From: Saxidomus purpurata
Taxonomy: Eukaryota; Mollusca; Bivalvia; Venerida; Veneridae
NCBI GenBank assembly: GCA_022818135.1
Contig: JAFMSR010000016.1
Location: forward strand, 6,037,448-6,101,447
DNA length: 64,000 nucleotides
Direction of reading: 5' to 3'
In this document: positions 15,001-30,000 of the stretch, piece by piece
Layout of the letters: each line of letters begins with the position of its first letter
How positions within the stretch are numbered: position 1 is the first letter of the stretch
Program-made: the position numbers and the translations under genes
The notes under the pieces: model-generated
Told to the model about the DNA's origin: nothing
Database searches by the model: none
Seen by the model: only the letters and a program-made list of their open reading frames with translations

Positions 15001-18000
15001 TGTATTTGGAAAATAGCCTTCATGTATTCAAAGAATAATAATCTTCAAACGACAAGTAAAACTTATCTAAATATTTGTGAAATGACAAGTTCCTCCAGAT
15101 AGTATATAACCTGATAACCTACTACGACGCGTAGTAATATAAATAGTTTCTGTTATAAGCACGCGGTTCATATCGAAATATCCGTCACCGAGAATTGTTT
15201 TGGCGGGAACGAAGCTCTGCTGAGTTCCCACAAAACAGTTCCCCGAGGTGACAGATATTTCCATCTGAACCAAATGTCTCATGATAGAAACTTTTTCTTG
15301 CATATCGTCTTGCACTTTAAAACAGATTTCTGAAAGCAAACGTATCGAAATAATGTATTTTAGTATAAAAACAAACGATATTTTTAAATGCTTTGTTTTG
15401 GAAAGTGACGTCTCAACGTTTTTTAACGTCACGTCACAATTATTTCACGAGAGTGATATTGCATGGGGGATGTTATATGAGATTTTCCAGCATTGGTGAA
15501 AACTGCGGATACCCCGATCCTGTATGCAAGAAAAGACGAGTCGTTATAGGTCTATTGACATACATGCTTCTCGGAACTGACAGTAAGGTCCGTGGAAACT
15601 CTGCGCGCATGAGCAGGTAAAAGAGTTCACAGCATCCATACATGTTGCACCATTTTCACAGTAATCTGGATCACAGTCGTCTGAAAATATAATCTTTATA
15701 TATCCAAAACATAGACCCAGGACTTAGGAATTTCATGTAATCCCTATTAAATACAAGCTTGTAGTGTAACAGTTATCATATTTCGGTTTATCAAATACGA
15801 CTTGTTATTCGTACAAGTATATGAAATGTCACACGCTGCAAAATCCTATGCATTATTTAATATGTAGGGATTTTCCTTATATACTGAATAAACCAATGCT
15901 TTTGCATCTATTAAAGTGTTTAACCACCATCGATTTGGCCTCCTTTTGTTCTAACCAGTAGTAAAGCCAACAGATATGCTTTATGAAGTTGTTACTTGAC
16001 TTGACAAGATTCGAACATATAACTTCAACAGAAAGGCTTTATGAAGTTGTTGTTACTTTACTTGACAAGATTCGATATACAACTTCCGTTTTAAAACCGA
16101 GATGCTCTACATCTCTATGACGAAGGCTGATGATTCCGTATTTGAGTAGAGCATCGAGGTCAGCGAAATTTGACAGCGACTAAGCTATCCCTTACTAGTT
16201 AAGACTCTATGAACAATTCATACGCTGTATCTAATACACAATGAATGTTGAAACATTCTAAGTCCCGAATAGATGTTAAATGAATAATTGTTTATATATA
16301 TTAACACAATACATTATCAAAATAGCAGATTCAGTGACACGTACCGATGTTATTCTCACAGTAGATTCCAGTCCAACCGGGATCACAGTCACATGTTTTG
16401 TAATAATGACCATTAGGTATACATCTGCCATTCTGGCATATCGGATCCACTTCGCAAGGCTCTATCTCTGTACTGCATGTCCCGCCACTATTTTTAAAAG
16501 ATGAAGAGTACATCTATCGCTATTGCTATCATGATTCCTTTGTTCTACATCAGTTGGCCAAATATTTATGTTTCATTAACTTTTTAGATATTTATATCTT
16601 AGAGATTATAACTGAATTTCGCATTATCTCTGGGACTAAACTGCTTAAGATAGCTATGCTGTCTGCTTCAGGCTTTACCTACAACCCTGTTACATATAAA
16701 CATACTTTTCATCATATTCAGTAATAATGCTATAACATTTAGCATAGTATTTTATCATTTATTTATTATGGTATGAAATGCAATAGCAGAAGGAGTAGAC
16801 TTTAGACTAATTAACACAAAACGGCAAAACTGTGCTGGTATGCAAAAATCAAGTTTGTAAAGAATGTTTAGTGATGGAATATGTAGACTGCTTCTCATTG
16901 TATTTAAATGTTCATGAGAGTACAAACGTTTGTACAAAGACTGCTTCCTTAAAATAAAGACGGAGATGAAGTAAAGAACACCACCAGTGCTTTATGATCC
17001 AAGAAAAAGACGTAAAGAAATCCCATCACAAGATTTTTCACGCGTCCAATAAGATACATTGCCTTCTATCTTATTATTGCTCTATCTACTTGCATGGCCG
17101 AATCTCCTCCCCACACACTTAACGTGAGGGAATAATGCGGATTTCCGTGTTAAATCGGCATATTCCGAGAGCCGTCCCATTTAATTTTGCCTTATGTCGG
17201 TCTTCATTGTTCACTACGTATTCTCCGAAAGTTTTAGTAGGTGTTCAGAGAGACACTGAAGAACAATTTGCACAGAATGTGCGGATAAAACAAAGTACAT
17301 GTATTTGTTAAAATGTTATGTAAAACTGACAGACTTCTCGGTCTATGTTGATGCATGCGTTTAGTATATAGGGAAAATGTAAGAAAGATATATGGATGTT
17401 ACTAACTCTAGTTCACCTGAGCTAGAAATGAATTGTTTACTTACTCATCTTCGTCTTCACTGTATCGTATATCAAAATATTTTATTTATAAGGTGAAATT
17501 CTATTGTTGTAATATTCTAGGGAATGTGGCCTTTGTCTTATTATACTAGCACTAAGTTTATTTCGTTATGATAATTATACAGTTGTATATGATATATTGT
17601 TGAGAGCTATTGGAATTGTACACAGTGGTCTGTGAAACCTATATGGAACTTAACACTACTTTAGAGAGCTATGTATGTGTCAAAAAAACCTGGATGTACC
17701 ACGCAACACCAATATACATAATTATATTTTAATTAAGTCGTTTGAACTCTGGTCTTGATAAAAACTGTGTTATTGATGAAGGTTTTGAGACTTCTTACAT
17801 AAAAATGAAGCCAAATTAGTATAAACAACAAGGCATTGCGTGAGTTATCGGTATGACTCCGATGCATTCAGGTAGGAACACTCCAGCTACATGTATTTCG
17901 TATTTTGTCATGTTTTCAAACTTCGGCAAACGGTGATCAGTTTAGTAAAAATACAGAAAAGGATTATTACTCTTGCACTTGAATAAAACAAAGAAAATGT

Positions 18001-21000
18001 ATTAGGTGAAAAGCCCTCAAGCATTTCGCGGCTACAGTATCCTAGTTTTAAAGCAAATTTCAAATGTATGCAAGTCAGCAAAACACTTTGTGGAAGTTAA
18101 TACTCGCAAAGACCGCCAAAGCAACAACTCTGCCATCTTTCAGCCACACACGAAACATGTTATAATGCATATCAAATTCAGGGATGCAAGACGACATGTG
18201 AAAGATTAGTGCTCTGTAATTTGATTTACAAGTTAATCTGGTTGCAGAGAGGGTACATAACTAGATGGGTATTCAGTAGAACACTTGTGTCGCCCTCTTA
18301 CACTTTGTCAGAATATCCAGTCATATTGTGACAAAGTTTAAGTACAAAAAGGGGTATAAATCTGTAAAATATGACCTTGACCTACAAAATAAGGCGGCAT
18401 CACGACCCTTTTGTGATAATAAATACAATTGTAAAGTCTGATGAAGAAATCTTGAGAAATGCCAAAGTTATACCCAAAATCTAAGTACAAAAAGGGGCAT
18501 AAGTCTTTCAAATATGACCTGGACATACAAAATTTGGTAGCATCACGGCCCTTTTGTCATAAGCAATACCATTTTAAAGTAAGATAAAGAAATCCTAATG
18601 GCAAATTTATAGCCAACGTTAAGTTTTCATGAAAAAATCAAAGTACAAAATAACTAATATCAAATGCGACCTTGACCTACACAATTTGGCGGCGTCACGA
18701 CCCTTTTGTCATAAACAATACAATTGTAAAGTTTGCTGAAGAAATCTTAGGAAATAGCAAAGTTGGCGTGTAAGTGCGTTTAACGTGCGTGCACTCATCG
18801 TGTATTTTGTTTATCGTATCGTATCATTCATCGTGCAACGTGTCCCATATACTATACACGATATACGATTCCCGGTTTACGATGCACAATAAACCTATAC
18901 GGTATACGATGCGATGGTGTATTCAGTAGTGAATCGTTTCACTAAGCGTGTACATCTCCGCAAAAAACAAAATGCTGAATTCATATAATATTATTTCATA
19001 AGTGTAGTAACGGGCGAGAAAGACTTCTGGGGCAAGCCGAAGACATTTTAACATCATATCCGAAATTTAGTTATATTTTATCGACGAAAAGGACATATTG
19101 CCATCTTGTTTCGGGTAATCCTTTTAAAAGTCCCAAATTAAATTTAAACTATGAATTATATTGCTTGATCTGAATAACATTTCCGTTCGCTGACACACAA
19201 AAAAGACAAATGGACAGTGTCTTTGACTGACTAGTTAGTTTGATCTCATCACAAAGCTCGACGCATCCACAATAAAGCCCTCCGGCTTGTCCTAAGTGCA
19301 TTGTCCTCTACCCCTGCCTACCTTCTTGAACTTGAGGCTTGGGTTCTGCCCCATACACTGAGGCGAGAGTAAGAGATTCTTAAATATTTTGAGTGAGAGT
19401 CAAGGCTATGGTCCATGAGATCTTATGGCAGGGCTATTTTTTTTAGATCCTGCTACAAGAGCCCTATGAACACTATGTGAACAAATTTGACCTACCGCAT
19501 CTTGCAAAGTTAGAAACTTAAATGAACATCACATATTAATTATGCTGGTCATCTACATAATCACAGATGGGTAAAAAAATCCAGACTCTGGTATTTGTAA
19601 ATTCCATCTAAACAGGTTTGTTCCCATCATAGACATATTTTCAGCCAGCATGGGTCAGTACGACAAAATGCACTTTAGGTTGACCGGGTCTGCACCCAGT
19701 GCATTGTAGAATGCAACATCCCTTATTGGCCATTTGACTGCACAGCTTTAACCACACTGAGACTAAAATTCCAGCCGGAAATGGGTCAGCTTGGACTGGG
19801 TTTCACTATAAAAAATATTTTCAGTCCAAAAGGTCCTAAGTAAATCTATGTAGAGGTTGCTGGAAAAAATAGACTGTCATATAACAGATAAAATTTAGTT
19901 ACCGAATTTACTGTAGTTTGAAATACCACACCTAAAGAATAGGCAAAACTAAGTATAAAGTAGCATCATATGATACTATATATAAAAGCAATTGCAATAG
20001 CCCACAAAACTTTTCGGGTCGTCCCCCCCTCCCCCCCACCAAAGGATGGTGGACCCAATAAGCACAATTACAAACAAACACAAAACATTACATAGTACTT
20101 TAATTATCTACCCTTCTCTTAGAATAATCCTAAATTGACAAACTTTTACTCTCGGTCGACCGCAAAAAACCTAAAACTGGTTCAAAACTTCTTTTCTTTT
20201 CAAATATTGGTCAAAATTAGGGGCCGGACAATAATTGCAACTATGAATACTACAAAATAACATTAAAATCCCTGTTCCAAAAGCTTGATTCATTCAAAAA
20301 CGTCGTTTTAAGCTTTTGTCTTCGGTGTCAATTTAACTCATCAACTTGACAACCACCAAATATATCTATACACGGTTCCAGTATAAGATATTATTTACGA
20401 ACATTTACATTCCAAGGTCTTAAATAGTGTGCAGTGTCTTTCATATAGAATTGATTGAACGAAAAATGTTTATGGCAACAAACTTTAATTACGCCCATTT
20501 TCTCGCACCAGGTCGGGATCAACTTTCTGCCAAAGTTACCCAGACAGATGTACAAATTTGATACTGTAATATGAAATCCATGGATCTTTGAAACTTATCG
20601 ATGTCATTTTTCTATTGTGAAGGTGCGAAGCCACTATAATTAAATTGATTATTTCGGTCTGATCAAGTGGCCTTAATTAAACTAATTGTCACAGAAAAAT
20701 CTATGTGAACATGAAAAAAAGTAAAACAAAAATATTGTAGAAAAAAAAACAATCTGAATTTATATAAAATTTAAAAGTGCAAAGTCATCGTATAACGTGT
20801 ACTTCGTTTATCGTGTAGCGTGTAGCGTGCGTATCGTACACCGTATATATCGTGTATCGTTCTGAATCGCTTATCGTGCATTAACCTTACGTGTAACGTG
20901 CGTGTATCGTGCGTACATCATGCGTGTATCGTATAAAAACTGCATATTTAAGGGAGTTACTTTTGATCATTAAAGCTATGCCAAACCGCAAAAATTGATT

Positions 21001-24000
21001 GCACTGCAATAGACAGCAGATAATGTATTAAAGCAACTTGCAATGCCGTAATTGGAGTAGTGTGTTACTATTTATATACAAGCTTCAAATGCGTGCACTT
21101 TCTGAAAAATTCATACCTCCCAGTACCTCTTACACTGGAGAACAAAAAGTAATTATATTAGTTTATTTATTCTCAATTGCGATACAAGTTCTCACGACTT
21201 AGATTAATCGCTCTCTCGACTCACTACAGATAAATAAAACCTCAAAAAGAGACAGCGAGGGGAGGGGGAGGGAGGGAGACTAAAAGTTAGTTTTTGAAAA
21301 GAACTGATTTAAATTTTAAAGAGAGTTTTTTTGTTTTGGTATGTTTTTTTTATATATAAAACAATTTTGCAGTATCGTCTATTTCTAAATAGGTATCAAA
21401 CTTTTTAAAACTTACTCTGCGTTTTCATATCCGGAATATGTTGAGCATTTACATGAATGACTCTGGAACTGGTTGTGACACGTGCCGTTGTTGCGGCAGA
21501 AACTTTCTCCACAGCCATGGGAATCAATCTGACACCGGTCACCAGTCAGCTCACTGACTGAAACTAGAAAATTTATCTGATCATGTAGAAAAAAGGGATG
21601 TTTTAACAGAAGAAAAAATATGTTTATTATTCACTGAGGAATATTGCTAATGACGGAGATTAAACGATTTTGAATTGAATTCAATATGTTTTATCTCGTG
21701 ACAAACTTTCAGTGAAACTTTTAAAGATATAAAAAAGCAAAATTTGTAATATATCATTAATGTCCTTTTAGTACTTTTGACGTAAAACTGTTTGTAGTTC
21801 TTATATAGCTTATAATTTAAAAGATGTCTTACCAGCAAAAATGACTGCTATTTGCTTGAAAAAAACATTCTTTTAGACGCAACATAACACATTTATTATT
21901 CTATCCGTAACAGTGCTAATGGGATTTTAACTCACATGGATCATTAGTGCAAATACACGTGTAGTTGTCACGTCCAGCTGTTGTTTGGCACGCTCTTCCA
22001 TTTTCGCACGGATTACTCGTGCAAAGGTTAAAAATAGTTTCACATGTCCTACCGGTGTAGCCTTTAAGGAAAATATACAGGCATAAAAATGAATTTCAAT
22101 TAGTATTTCGTTTATTTTCAAACACATGTGTGTGTCCATCTTTATCTTAATATACAGTCAAACCTGTCGTATGAAGCCAGTCAACCGATGCATTAAAGGC
22201 ACTGTCAATTGCATGAAATACAGTCAAACAACTTTACAAAGACTACTGTTGCGAAACTACAAATGTGGTCTTTGTTTTCAGTTGGTCTTTATTCATAGGT
22301 GTTTCTACTATAGACAAACAGCGCACTCGGATCTTGCAGCTAGTCTTTATTCGCAAGGATGTCTTTATTCGGAGGTGGTCTAAAACACAGGTTTGACTGA
22401 ATAAACTTTGATCATTTGTAATACATCAGCATTTACTTCTCAAGCCAGGTGCCTGCTTAATTGAGATGACGTCTAATGCATGATTAACTTTATTGTCTCT
22501 TTACTTTGCAAATTGATAGATATGATAAACTCGCAGTGATAAACAAATCAGTATACAAAAAATTATATGTAAATATATGATATGTAGAAATGATTGCACT
22601 TACCATGAATACTCGGACAAATTAATATATATTTGCGAACATGTCAACACTAGAAGCCTGTGAATTGATCTTCACATACAGTAATTTAGTACACTTTCAA
22701 ATGTTTCACGAAATGTGCTGACAATGGTCATACTAGAAATATTTCATTCTGGGACCTAAACAGGATTATAAAACTTACGACATGTTCATGCATGATGGTC
22801 AGTTTCCGAGGACAAAGGAGAACACAGTTTCGAACGGGAGCATATAAACTGACGGAATGCAAACGTTAAATATTCTCAACAATAGATTCATGGCATAGAA
22901 GAAGCGATAATTAGTGAGATAGAAAAAAACTCAAACGAAAATACCTATCTAGATATTGCTCTTTTTTATAAGAACATGTCAGATTCTCACGACATTCAAT
23001 AAAAGTTAGAATGGCCTTACCTGGTGGGCAGGTACAATTATAATCCGATCTAACAAATCCACATGTTCCACCGTTCCTGCATGGATTATCAGGGGTGCAT
23101 GGTGTCACAGCTGCAATTTGAATTTAAGACTAAATAAAAAGGTTCTCTAAGTGAGTTGTCTCCTATAAATACTCTCTAAAGGTAAGTTAGTCCTCTCCCT
23201 TGCAGTACTATGCTTTTACCACTATTGCATTTGTTCTGTATTTTGAAATGAAACTTGAATATTTTTAAATATGAGATGAGATGGTGTGTTTGATTGCATG
23301 TTCTGTTAACACTTTCAGTGTCTACATTATAATTAGGTTTGTTGTAATGAACAAACTCAATATATAACGACTACGGAAATAGCAAAATTTTAGATATAAG
23401 GATCAAATTTTCTGTGTCCGATTATTTTCTTTGTTTATCAGGTATGAAACTATTATATGCTTATTATATACAGGTATTAGGAACAAACTTAAATGGTCCA
23501 AAACATGTTCGTAATAAACGGAGTTAACTGTATATACTATTACTGGCGCTAAACTAATTTCGTATATAATAAGTTGATATGTTCGTATTCTGGACAGAAT
23601 ATTTAAACAAACCATTATCATCTTTAGCATTCTCCAGACTCTTGCAATCACCTAGCTCTGTTGAAGAAGTATTATAGGTTACTTTATTTGTCCCGCATGA
23701 TGAACACGAGCGCCCATACGGATCTGTCCTATAGTAACCGATTGGGCACGCAGTACATGGCTTTAAACCGTCAGAGGAAAAATAGCCCGGCGGACACGCC
23801 TCTGAAATTGTTAAAAAATGAACACAAAGGTAAAGAATGTAGCTGCCCCTCCTAGTGATATATGCATCAAGTATTATAATATTATAATCATATATCATTT
23901 TATATAGACAAATGATCCGCAATAAGCATGCAAAAAAGAACCAAAAGTTAGTCCAAGCACGCTCAGTGCTTTTGTTATGTTAATCACTGAAATATCTACA

Positions 24001-27000
24001 CCCAAGGCACAAAAATGGACCTGCCTTTGAAGTAACAAGAATCCACGTTTGTCTGTCCTGTTAATCCTGTGTTCTTGTTATCCGGGCAAGTTTGACACAT
24101 TGCCCCAAGGGCTGACAGTACTCCATAAGTTCCAGCGGGACATTTCTTACAGTTATAAGGTTCTGTGGTCGAATCGTAATAGTGCCCTTTAGGACAGTCC
24201 ACTGTGTCAAAGAAAAAATAAAGAATGATAATATTTAGTGATATATATTCTAAATCAATCTCTATCGTATATTCATAACTGTTACATTGTCAAAGGCAGA
24301 TGCTGAAACGTGATGCAATTTTCAATAACATCAAAACTATAAGAAATACGATAATTGAAAAGAAACTGTCAACATTTCTTAATGCTTCAGTTAAAACTTA
24401 ATAACATGTAAAAATAGTGAAATTAGACATGCCATAATTTAGTTAAACTTTGATTATGTCTAGGTCACGGTCACAAGGATCTAAAACAGAAACCCTTTTC
24501 CGTGCATCTTCTCCAATACTCGTTATACAATGATATACCCTTTTTTGTTTCAAATCACATGCCACATTAATACAATAATTTACATTTTTTGTTTCAAATT
24601 ACATCTCCCATTTAACCAAAACGATGTCTTTTTGATGTCGAATCAGATGTCAAATTAAAAAAACAAGAGCATACATTTTTTGTTTCAAGTCACATGTTAT
24701 ATTAAAACATTACTGTATAGAACGGTACTCACAGCACAAATTTGCGGTATTGTGGAAGCGTCTGTATCCGATACAATCGTACCCATACTGCGTCGTCGTC
24801 GATGCCAATGTATAAACACCAGACCCGCAGTCTAATGTTCCTTCGATTACACTTTCTAAATTCTGAATGCTCTGAATATCTTGCTGAGTGTTAAGTTTTG
24901 ACTGAATCACACCGTCTGCGCAAGTTTGCTTTATACTTGTAGTACCGTTTAAAGTTTCATCCCTGACGGTGAAGAGGAATTCAAATCGCACTGTGAGCTG
25001 AAGATAAAGAAGTACAAATGTATAATTATAGAAATTACAAAGGAAAAGGGCGACATTGTAAGTGAAATTAAACAAGGAAACAACAAACTTTCTGGACAAT
25101 TATGCACGCAAATAGCACAAAAAGTTACATGGACCTGTCTTTGGTTGTCATGATTGGGTGAGAATTTCACTTTTTAGGTAAACTATTCAAAAAAGCTAAT
25201 TTTTTTTTTTTTTTTTTTTCTCCCTCCGGATAAACATCATGAGTCTTACTTTCTTCAGAAAAGAAAACATGTACATCAATTAAGATTTTAAATCATTTTG
25301 AGAAATAATAGTTATTTTTACAGAATGTAGAACTACCTATTATAATGAGTGTGAGCCATTTGAAAAAAATTCGTTTACTGAAATAGCGTGATTCACATAC
25401 ACAAGCCCGGAAAAAAGTAAATAAACAAAATAGCTCTACTGTGCATGGGCATATGTGAAAGAAGGTACCAGACTCGCCGGTGCAGAAACTAAAGGCAAAA
25501 CTTTTAAATGTTTCTATAGTTACTTTTCACCTTTCCTGTATCAGAACAGCTTAAACTCCTTACTCTTATAAGATCTCTTCATTTTTTACAAAATTCTCAT
25601 TCTCTAAAATTTTCTTCTTTTTCCTCTCCTTTTTTTTAATTTGAGGCCCCCTATGGGTAACCTCCATTTTTTGATATAATAAAAGATTCAGTTTCTTCTT
25701 ATAAAGTACATCTGAAAAGGAATTGTTCACAACGAAAAATATCATCAGGCATGTTCAAGTATTATGTTACTTATATTAAAAACCTGTTTTTTCAAGAATG
25801 TATCTTATTTTATTTATGTATAGTTCATACATTAAGAAGTGTAAAAAATAGTTAATTCTTTTGCAAAATGTGACATCTGTACTATATTACAAGAACGAAG
25901 ATTTGCATGCAGTTTTATCGTTGTTATTAAAGCATTTTTCTGTCATTTTGACAAGAAAAAAATAAGATTTGAATATTTCATTCTAATTTCTATAACTAGC
26001 AGTAGCATGAGACCGAAAACTATTCAAAACGAAGACAGAATACCTTCTGAGTTTCAATCAAGAATTTCCCGCTTCAAGATATTTTAAACAGCCTGGACCG
26101 AAAAAATTTATTGCTAACACTAAAACGAGCTGCAAGTGCCTTAAGAGAGAGTATTTCTTTGAAAATATTTATCAAAAAGCTGTAAACTATACCGGCATTA
26201 AAAAAGTTTTTACAATATTTTGGCAAATGGAATCAAACTTTCATGAGGCATCGTCCGAAGCATATTTTACTTCCCAGAAAAACATCTGAAAAGATGTAAA
26301 ACATTTGTACTCTGTTTTCGTAATAATTTGTATTTAGTAGAAAAAACATGGCTACCGTGGTTACAGGCAAGGTTAACCAACCAGTAAATACAATAAAAGT
26401 GACAGGGGATGATAACTCCAAAAACTTACATTTAAAGGTGAGTCCTAACAAGAGAAAATATAAATTAAAAGATAACCCAAGATCTAATTAGAATGCCTTA
26501 TTCTTTTAGAGTCTATGTGCAAGTTATATTTAAAGCTCTACTCGCTTTTCAGTATGCTTCATGTTTACAAAAGTAGTGTTTTACTGAAACGCTTACAACA
26601 AAACCAATTGTTTTGCAATTTAGAAACTAACGAAACGATCGTGCGAGTACAAGAAATAATTTCAACGGAAGCGCGTCAGTCTAAAAACTATCTAAATACC
26701 CGTCGTGTCGGGCTATTTTCACATAAAATACACATTCTAACACTATTGCAAATTTCTCCTATATAGGCATAGAAGGATTTGAGTGTGATATACCTACCAA
26801 GTACATGCGCTTATACGCTTGGATTTGTATTGTTGTGAATGAATTCACGTGATGTAAAACAAATCGTTGTAAAATTGTCTACACTTCCGATATCACCAGC
26901 AATATCAGCAGCAACACAAATAAGACGAATAGCCTTTTATTTGAGGAGTCAAAAAGAACAGCGAAAATTTCATGAAATGAAAGGATTGCACGGAATATTC

Positions 27001-30000
27001 ACATGTACAAGGCAGATTGTTGGCGCATGAAATAGTACCCCCTTCGAACTTTTTTGTTTAAATTAACGTGTGAATGTATAGATTTCACATTTGAGTGATT
27101 TACGTATTCACATGTACCGTAAAGATGCTACATATAACTCAGGTGTGGCCTTGTGATAAGACAACTACGCATTTTCTCTCCACACAGTGATATACTTACC
27201 TTTATATCACTCAAATGTGAAACTATTTCATAAATATACATGTCTCTTAAAATGAAATATATCATGTAATTTAGATAAGCAAATATGTTTTTGAACTTCT
27301 TAGATAAGATAACATTTGCTTGATATCAGCAGGAAAGAAAATTGTTTTACCCGCTTTGTTGCTAGACTAAATTCTAGGTAAGTGCTCTCTTCAACCAGAG
27401 TGACGTTCAAAGGATTATTGACGTTGACGTTTTCATTACATCTCGTCGTCATGATGGCAGCGAACGAATGCAAGTATCCCTGAATGAGAGGCAGGTACGC
27501 GGCAACACAATCTGGAACAAAAATATATGCATAAACATGTTGAGAGCATTTTGTTACGAACGCCGCTGTTTTGATTTGCAACTATAAGATACATGTACCT
27601 ACAATCATTGAGGAGTGACATATCCGTTACTGTCTGTAGTATCGTGGATTCAAATGAGCTAAAAGTATAGTTATGCGTCATGTACTAAGTTGATCTATAA
27701 ACTTTCTAAGATTTTCAAATATACGGAGAATGCTGCATTAACATCACTGCGCTATACACGCCAATAAGTTTTGCCCTATACCATCCATACTCATCTGACG
27801 AGCAACAAGAAGCTTTGTTCAGCATGAAAAAGGAGTCTATGTTCGTTTACTAAAGAGGTTTAGCCTATAGACGCATTCTATGTCATTTGTTATGTGAAAG
27901 ACCAAGCATTTTACTACTATTGTTACATGTATCATGTGGCTATTGAAAACTAGGCATGATTTGTTTAAAAATTGCCTTTTCTACTTTAATTGGAAAGAAA
28001 GGAAATTAGATACATTCGTTTACGTATATTTTGTGTCTTTAAAATATTCAGCTGATTTGTAATGTGTTAAATCTAGTCTCCGTAGACAGTCATTTGGCAA
28101 AAACGTTACACACTTAAATTTGGCTTATAACGCACTGGGTCGACCCTCTGCATGCAAGTAATTCTATAAATATATTCTTTTAGCTGAATGTAAACACTTC
28201 GTATATCTGTACTGTCACTGACACAGATTGTTATAAGTAATTCTATAAATAGACTGATCAAATTTATTATAAGTACTTACTTTTGCTTGGCTTTCTAAAT
28301 CTATAGACAGATTTACCAAATTATTTGTATCTATCACTGATCTACAGAGTTACCTACCTGTACTGTCACTAACTCCAGTTTGAACGTTATATTTGTACTC
28401 ATACGTTGCCTTAAAAATTCTGAAATCCTGGGTTGATTGCGCTGCAATAAAAAAAAGAATTAAATCTAATGCGGCATTTCATTGGATGTAGGAGGTCACA
28501 TGGTCTGTCATTTTAAAACTCATAAAATAAATGGTCAGAATGAGCATACTCTTACTGGTATGTCATTTGTTGTTGGTTGGTTGTGGGTTTTTTTTCGGCG
28601 GAGAATTTTACAGTATATCATGAAACAAGAACCTCGCCTGAAATTGTTTCATCATCATAGGTCTAATATTATTGTTCCTTATTTATAGTCTTACAATTCT
28701 TTATGTGTAAAATATATTTTTATATTTTTGCATTTGAAAACACAGCGAAAGTTTACAGCTTTTGTACGGAATTCCGTTAGGGCCATCTGCATATTCGCCT
28801 TTGAATAAAATAATCTGAAACGCGAAAACACGAAAACGCGAAAGTACGATGACGAAAACGCGAAGCTGCGATGACGAAAATGCGAAACTACGATGACGAA
28901 AACACGAAAACACGATGATGAAAATGCGATACAATTTCGCGTTTTCATCATCGTACCTTCGTGTTTTCGTCATCGTACTTTCGCGGTTTCGTGTTTTCGT
29001 CATCGTACTTTCACGTTTTCGAGTTTTCGTCATCGTGTTTTCGAGTTTTCGTCATCGTGTTTTCGCGTTTTCGTCATCGTACTTTCGCGTTTTCGTCATC
29101 GTGTTTTCGAGTTTTCGTCATCGTGTTTTCGAGTTTTCGTCATCGTACTTTCGCGTTTTCGTCATCGTGTTTCCGCGTTATCGTCTTCGTACTTTCGTCA
29201 TCGTGTTTTCGAGTTTTCGTCATCGTAGTTTCGCGTTTTCGTCATCGTACTTATGCCTTCCGGTACGCATGCGCAAAACAATATTAACAAAACAAAACAA
29301 GTAAATCCTTGCAGTAGTCTTAAAGATATGACTTGAACATATTTTTATAATATAAACTAAGGGGGATAATACAAGAGTTTATATGAGCTGGAGTTATGGT
29401 TTATAAACACTGCGCTAATGTACACCTAATAATATATCCATGCTCCATGTTCATACTATAACTTCAAAAGGTTTCGAGGGATTGCTTTGAAACTTATTTG
29501 AAAGATAGGTAGGGGGTGACGACAGGAAGTGTATTAACTAAGAACCATAACCCTTTCTTGCCAGATTTTTAAGTTATCTCCCCTTGTGACTGTTTTTTTC
29601 ACATTTGCTATAACTTACTATAACTACAAAAGTTCAAAAGGATTGCTTTGAAACTTGAAGTATATAATGTATAGGTAGAGGGTGATGAGGGAGAGGAGTA
29701 CATAAATCAGAACCATAACTCTTGCCAGGTTTTTAAATTATCTCCCCATGTCACTTGTTTGTGATAAAAGGACACTTCAACACTTTGGCAGGGGTTCCTC
29801 CAAATTTGGACCATGTATACTTTATGAAGTGTATAAAGCAGTGCACAGGAACAATAACTATAGCTTGTATAGTTCTTAAATTATATCATTTAATTGATTT
29901 TGTAAAATAAATGCTTGCAGCATAACTTAAGCACTTATTAACTCCAAACATGGAGCATGGATATATTATTAGGTGTACATTAGCGCAGTGTTTATAAACC

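Larger units (their letters stand above)
16488..21415 (-). other. Intron 33 (4.9 kb), repeat-rich
   Basis: Contains a three-unit tandem repeat (18330-18766), two CGTGTATCG-rich patches (18770-18960, 20785-20935), the reverse-transcriptase relic and a SINE fragment. No exon-like segment seen. Confidence 0.7.

Noticed and set aside
15067..15432. Extra coding exon of the mosaic gene
   Set aside because: Phase with exon 35 gives a stop, exon 35 joins exon 36 cleanly, and the sequence recurs at 61560-61715 as a repeat.
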